A DNA stretch of 23,478 nucleotides, from contig BFEA01000045.1 in assembly GCA_003427395.1 (NCBI GenBank), positions 2,605,580 to 2,629,057 of the forward strand, given 5' to 3'. Position numbers and translations under genes: made by a program. Below, one piece after another: positions 19,908 through 23,478 of the stretch (its first letter is position 1; every line of letters starts with the position of its first letter). The stretch is from Chara braunii. Lineage: Eukaryota > Streptophyta > Charophyceae > Charales > Characeae. Below the pieces are notes generated by a model. That model saw only the letters and a list, made by a program, of their open reading frames with translations, did no database searches and was not told where the DNA came from.

Positions 19908-20663
19908 TTAGTCAAACCACAGTACCTCAAACAGTTTAAAGACATCATCCACGTAGGATGGAGCTGTCGCCGCCTCCCGGCTAACTATGGCGTCCCAAGT
20001 CCCTTTTTCTACCTCTAGGCGGTCGTACTTGCCTATCCTCCGGACGGTGAGGACTTCACTGACTTTATCTCCGTAGAAAGACCCATATTTTAAGGAGATC
20101 CTATAGAATTCCTCAGTCAGTCAGGCACACCCTATGTGTACTTCTTTCATGGAGTCAGCCATGTCTACGATGTGCTTGAAACCAGCAAACCACTCGGCCA
20201 CGAACTCGGGCACCCACGCAGTTGTTCGTAGGCTGGGAGGCTTGAGTTCCTTCCATCCTCTCATCACAACTCTGTTACTAACTTCGTCTCATCCCTCGTT
20301 GGCGAACCTCTTGCCCTCGCTTCGGGTTCACGTATATGCATCCCCTAGAAGCCACATCGGATCCTGTCTCGTCGCTAACATAGTGCAAAATAGGCGTCAC
20401 CCGTTTTCGGAAAGAACGATCGTTCCGATCGATTTCACTTTGCCTTCTGCTATCTCGTCACAGCCTTCCTCTTCCCTTATCGGGTTCCAAATCTGCTTTA
20501 TCCATACATATGATAACCCCGGGGCAACCTCAAACCCAACCCAGTCGCACGTGGTTCCCCTCCACTCATTTTCTGCCGGTATAGGCATTTCTATCCCTCC
20601 CTTGAGTCGCCTTGGTTCCCATCCCTTGAAGGTGTATTCCATCATCATTTCCTCTCTAGCCAT
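19908..20663 (-). pseudogene. Pre-gag ORF2, four in-frame stops (copy B)
   Basis: ATG GCT at 20663 opens exactly 252 codons with no frameshift to TAA at 19908-19910. TGA codons occur at 20397-20399, 20328-20330, 20289-20291 and 20121-20123. The first, third and fourth align with TGG in copy A; the second aligns with an Arg codon. Blocks: TFKGWEPRR, CDWVGFEVAPGLSYVWIK, IWNPIREEEG, DPMWLLGDA, GWKELKPPSL, then EEFYRISLKYGSF (the G-P-F motif has Ser here) and SYVDDVFKLFEVLWFD at the end. Paralogous to ORF1, ORF3 and ORF4. Function unknown. Confidence 0.82.
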
Positions 20664-20674
20664 CTTTTCCCTTC

Positions 20675-20684
20675 CTGCACAATA
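20675..20684 (-). promoter_or_regulatory. Splice-acceptor-like site before ORF2 (copy B)
   Basis: On the - strand TATTGTGCAG/G, with the ATG 11 nt after. The following GAAGGGAA resembles GTAGGGAA at the same place in copy A. Confidence 0.45.
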
Positions 20685-20721
20685 CCAGGCCACCTGAACC
20701 CCCTAGGTTAAGTCACCCTCC

Positions 20722-21534
20722 TTACAAGTCTAAGTCCTCTATCTCATCATCTTCGTCCTCATCACTGAAGTCGTCCCCTTCGTTGTACAACAACTCCCTT
20801 ACCCCTTTCAGAAATGTCTCCCCTATTGCCACATTTCTATAGACTATGCCCCAATGCACGGAGCTAGGAACAAAGACATTGTCTACGCTATGGCAGTTTA
20901 GCATCTCAGCCAGCTCCTCCGCCCAATTCCGTTCAAACGGCCCCATCTCTACGGACAACCGAAAGAAGTCTTGCCTAGCGCACTGGTATAGTCTGAGGTT
21001 CATCATAGACTGGCATATCCGTACTAGCCTGTTTCGGGTTTCGAAGACCGCATCTACAAGAAAGGGAGGCAGTACACATCGCATGGTTCTGACGGGTCGC
21101 CTCACGATTTCCCTATCCCCAAGTTCCACCCGCACATCTACCCTTTCCATTTTCATTTCCCTCCACTGACACGCAGCCCATACGACCTCTGCTTCTGCCT
21201 TCCTAAATAATTCGTCCAGCGTATTTCCGAGTGTCAAATCTATGACCATAGCATTCTCCCTGTCATGTGACAAGTAGACCCACCCCCGGGCTTCCACTGT
21301 CCCTCGGAACTCCAAATCCGTTAAGCTCGGCGACAACCTTATCAAGCAGACATTAGCCCATACCGTCTCTATCCACAGGAACATGTCCTCCCCTTCCAGC
21401 ATTACGGTTTGATATGCTGGCTCAAGATCTGCCTACGTCCCATCTTCTGGGAGAATGACCGATACCCCATCCCTTACATCTACTGGCATTTCCGGATCGC
21501 TGGTATAGATCGGGGAAGACAACCATCGCGCCAT
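20722..21534 (-). pseudogene. Pre-gag ORF1, one in-frame stop (copy B)
   Basis: ATG GCG at 21534 opens exactly 271 codons, with one TAG at 21433-21435 (codon 34) and no frameshift. The N-terminal ~54 codons (MARWLSSPIY start) are the part missing in copy A. Then come GTVEARGWVYLSHDREN, RTMRCVLPPFLVDAVF, SVEMGPFERNWAEEL and a C-terminal tail of alternating Asp/Glu. The plan is the same as ORF3, which also starts MAR and has a GHVRAEGWLYMS block. No homologous family known to me. It overlaps the end of ORF0 by about 55 bp in another frame. Confidence 0.82.
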
Positions 21535-21704
21535 CTTGTTTCCAGCACCCGACCCTTGTTTTCATAAGAGAGTACCAAACCGTCCTTCTGGTCAGGTCAA
21601 CCCTCGTCCTCGATGAGAATTATTTCAGACCCCTCATCAAGGTCTCCCTGATTTACCTCCCCATTCCTAAGTACCACCTTCCCATAATACCTTCGGTCGG
21701 CCAT
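21480..21704 (-). pseudogene. Small upstream ORF0 (copy B)
   Basis: ATG GCC at 21704 opens 75 codons to TAG at 21480-21482, with one internal TGA about halfway. It starts MADRRYYGKVVLRNG and has an acidic middle (QGDLDEGSEIILIEDEG). Its ATGGC start is like those of the other ORFs. Copy A lacks this region, so there is no comparison to prove coding. It may instead be a chance frame in the leader. Confidence 0.35.
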
Positions 21705-22202
21705 CCATTTCCCCGCATTTTTTCTCCTGGTTCCATTCCAACTGACGTGTATCCTCCTTCCTTTCGATCATCTCTCACTCGTGTAGACTTAGGCGGGAGG
21801 GGGAATAGACTTAGAAATATGCCCCGTCCAACAATCCAAGCTGACTCAATCTTTACAGAGGGGGAACACATAAAAGAAAAAAATCAGGCAATCTCACATA
21901 CGGGTCAGTCATCTCCTCACCGGCCCATCCCCAATATGGTCTCTCCGCTTGTACTATCGATATAGTTTTATCTCATACCTCAAGCGCAGCTCAACCGTCG
22001 CGAGCGTGGTACCCAAGCGCCGGCAAGGCGTTGGCCCTTTCCTTTTACCCAGAATACCCCATCCCGTCTTGCCGCTTTTGCACATCCATATCGACACCAA
22101 GGGTTACCCCGTGTGTCTAAATATAGGGACAAAAGTCGGTCGTCCGGGCATTCACTTCCATCGGTCCGACAAGAATCAACATTTCTCAAACCATGCTATG
22201 AG

Positions 22203-22505
22203 ATGCTACTAATTGTCTTTGAGGTTCCTTCCTTGCCCGTATGCAGTGGTACTCCCCCCGCCAGCCAACAGGCTAAGCCCCGCCTGAGGAGACGTTTCGC
22301 ACCCCACCCGGGCAAGATCATCGAGTCAAGCTCATGACCGTCCGGACGAGAATGCTACTAATCAACCGGCGTTACAAACTCCCGTCCGACAGCTCGGTGG
22401 CCTGACCTCCACACACGGACACCCGGCAACCTCAAAAGAGAGCGACGTTTCGCAACCCGCACCGGCCGGTGCAGACCCATCCTTTCCTTCCGAAAGGCAG
22501 GACGC
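22203..22505. repeat. Degenerate ~150-bp tandem repeat, two copies
   Basis: ATGCTACTAAT occurs at 22203-22213 and 22352-22362 (149 bp apart), and GACGTTTCGCA occurs at 22291-22301 and 22444-22454 (153 bp apart), each of the latter followed by CCC and an ACC-GG stretch. The two anchors keep order and spacing, which fits an old tandem duplication. The sequence between them is poorly conserved. Confidence 0.55.
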
Positions 22506-22960
22506 TCAAATCCCATCATGCAAACACAAGTCCCAAGTGGGACACACATAGCACAAGTGTCTTTCCCTTGGTGCACCCAGCGCTTCCTACCCATGACTCA
22601 CAATTTTCTCTCAGGATAATGAGTGTCACTCCCCTTATTTTTATCCACAGTGGTTGGTTCCTTCTCGTGAGAGTCTTCAAGGGTGAGTTAGTTTTCCTCG
22701 GAGTCTAGCAACTTCCTTCATTCCCTTTCTCTTCACTTGTCTGTCCTTTCATAGGGAGGGATTGTTCCTTCTTGATGACCCGTTGTGAGGAAACCCGGGG
22801 AGGTAGACGACTGCCGCTCGCTGAAGCCAAGGGCAACAACGTCTGTCACCCGCTGCGCCCGCTTCGGAGGTCCTCAGCGATCGACAGGGAGTGGGGCTCA
22901 AACTTGCCTATCAAATTCTCACTCGGAGACTGAGTTCTGAGATCTTTTGCAATCGGACCA

Positions 22961-23012
22961 ATAATGATGATAATAAAAAAAAAATAATAAAGTAATAATA
23001 ACAATAATAATT
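22961..23012. repeat. AAT-rich microsatellite-like tract
   Basis: A run of AAT/ATA/TAA triplets with a central A9-10 stretch, strongly AT-rich against a GC-balanced background. Confidence 0.85.
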
Positions 23013-23218
23013 ATACTCCCTCCTATTCCCGTATCTCTGCACTGCAAACACTAGAAGTGGTTCGAGGACACTATGCCATTCGATTCAAGCTGTAGAGTAG
23101 AAACCACTTTCGCTATTCAGCCGCATTGAAGCGACCAAATAGTAAGGCGTCAACAGTTGTTCGAAGATCCCGACGGTCAATATGTCTGCCTTGATGTAAC
23201 CCTGCTGATGAACAGCTA

Positions 23219-23478
23219 ATGCCTGATCTGTAAATAATCAGCCAGTGCCTGTTCTGCTAATGAGCAGTCAGTGCCTCATCGGCCAATGAGCGGCACATAA
23301 CTGATCGGTTAATGAGGAATGAGTGTTTGATCCGCTGATGAGCAGCAAATGCTTGATCTGCTAATCAGCAGCCCGTGCTTGATCTGTCAACGAGGAGTGA
23401 GTGTTTGATCTGCCGATGAGCAGCCAAATCCTGATCTGCCAATAAGCAGCCCGTGCTTGATCTGTCAATGAGGAATGA
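23219..23478. repeat. 26-bp satellite with 78-bp higher-order period
   Basis: Ten 26-bp units of the type GCTTGATCTGCTAATCAGCAGCCCGT run to the window end. Three exact 78-bp blocks (23245-23322, 23323-23400, 23401-23478) each consist of three units, the last unit of each ending in GA(A/G)TGA. Most units contain a CTGCT-N4-AGCAG-type inverted repeat, so each can fold as a small hairpin. The array probably continues beyond the window. Confidence 0.93.

Larger units (their letters stand above)
10622..21704 (-). mobile_element. Copy B: Ty3/gypsy-type element with pre-gag ORFs and 3' acidic ORF
   Basis: Read on the - strand, the order is ORF0, ORF1, ORF2, ORF4, gag, protease, RT, RNase H, integrase, acidic ORF. 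The RT-RNase H-integrase order defines the Ty3/gypsy superfamily. The coding span of about 11 kb is large for the superfamily because of about 2.9 kb before gag and about 0.9 kb after integrase. At least eighteen in-frame stops and three frameshifts show it is inactive. It lies tail to tail with copy A. LTR borders, primer binding site and target-site duplication could not be identified by eye. Confidence 0.85.
21705..23194. other. Non-coding 5' flank of copy B
   Basis: No supported gene on either strand over about 1.5 kb. For copy B this should be leader and 5' LTR. A weak TATA-like TATATTTAG lies on the - strand near 22117-22125, about 410 bp upstream of ORF0. A ~150-bp degenerate repeat and an AAT-rich tract are listed separately. 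No similarity to the 9914-10621 flank was evident, so LTR identity is unproven. Confidence 0.5.

Noticed and set aside
19346-20399. Nuclear code with TGA read as Trp, suggested by many TGA at Trp positions in copy B.
   Set aside because: Copy A uses TGG at the same places and has its own TGA where copy B keeps TGG. TGA also appears at Arg positions, and TAG/TAA stops and frameshifts are mixed in. This is decay, not recoding.
9741-23478. CRISPR array or bacterial repeat locus in the tandem repeats.
   Set aside because: Units are contiguous without unique spacers, and the surrounding genes are eukaryotic retrotransposon genes.

Overview
The window reads as transposon-dense eukaryotic nuclear DNA. 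I see no host gene, tRNA or rRNA. Every coding trace that can be supported belongs to two decayed copies of one Ty3/gypsy-type LTR retrotransposon family (CCHC-knuckle Gag, aspartic protease, RT with YIDD, RNase H, DDE integrase with a GPY-type C-terminus). Start codons sit in AACAATGGC-like contexts, which is typical of plants, so a streptophyte alga or land plant is my best guess. A fungus cannot be excluded and I do not name a species.

Layout. 1-2345 is non-coding: a direct repeat, several AGTCCG/CGGACT palindromes and a TATA box held in the loop of a perfect hairpin. It is perhaps an LTR or leader. 2345-9695 (+ strand) is copy A, cut at its 5' side inside pre-gag ORF1 and at its 3' side inside RT: ORF1, ORF2, ORF3, ORF4, gag, protease, start of RT. 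9731-9913 is a hairpin followed by four 40-bp tandem repeats, and 9914-10621 is non-coding. 10622-21704 (- strand) is copy B, with coding remnants from end to end: ORF0, ORF1, ORF2, ORF4, gag, protease, RT/RNase H, integrase, then an extra acidic 3' ORF. 21705-23478 is non-coding, with a degenerate ~150-bp repeat, an AAT-rich tract and a 26-bp satellite organised as a 78-bp higher-order repeat. The two copies converge tail to tail, so the window is a long imperfect inverted repeat.

The unusual content is upstream of gag. Ty3/gypsy elements normally carry at most one extra ORF there. This family carries an array of separate ORFs of about 250-270 codons that are paralogous to each other: a Trp-rich N-terminal half, then a C-terminal half with a G-P-F-x-G-N signature and a final YVDD-x-x-x-LFE-like stretch. 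I do not recognise this protein family. The same ORFs occur in the same order in both copies, except that ORF3 is present only in copy A. Most of the ATGs, and that of the acidic 3' ORF, lie 7-32 nt after a CAG, usually inside TGCAG. These resemble 3' splice acceptors, so expression from alternatively spliced subgenomic RNAs is a plausible model.

Both copies are dead. In copy B the pre-gag ORFs carry eight in-frame stops but no frameshift. Where the other copy shows the ancestral codon, nearly all stops are C-to-T/G-to-A changes, mainly TGG to TGA.
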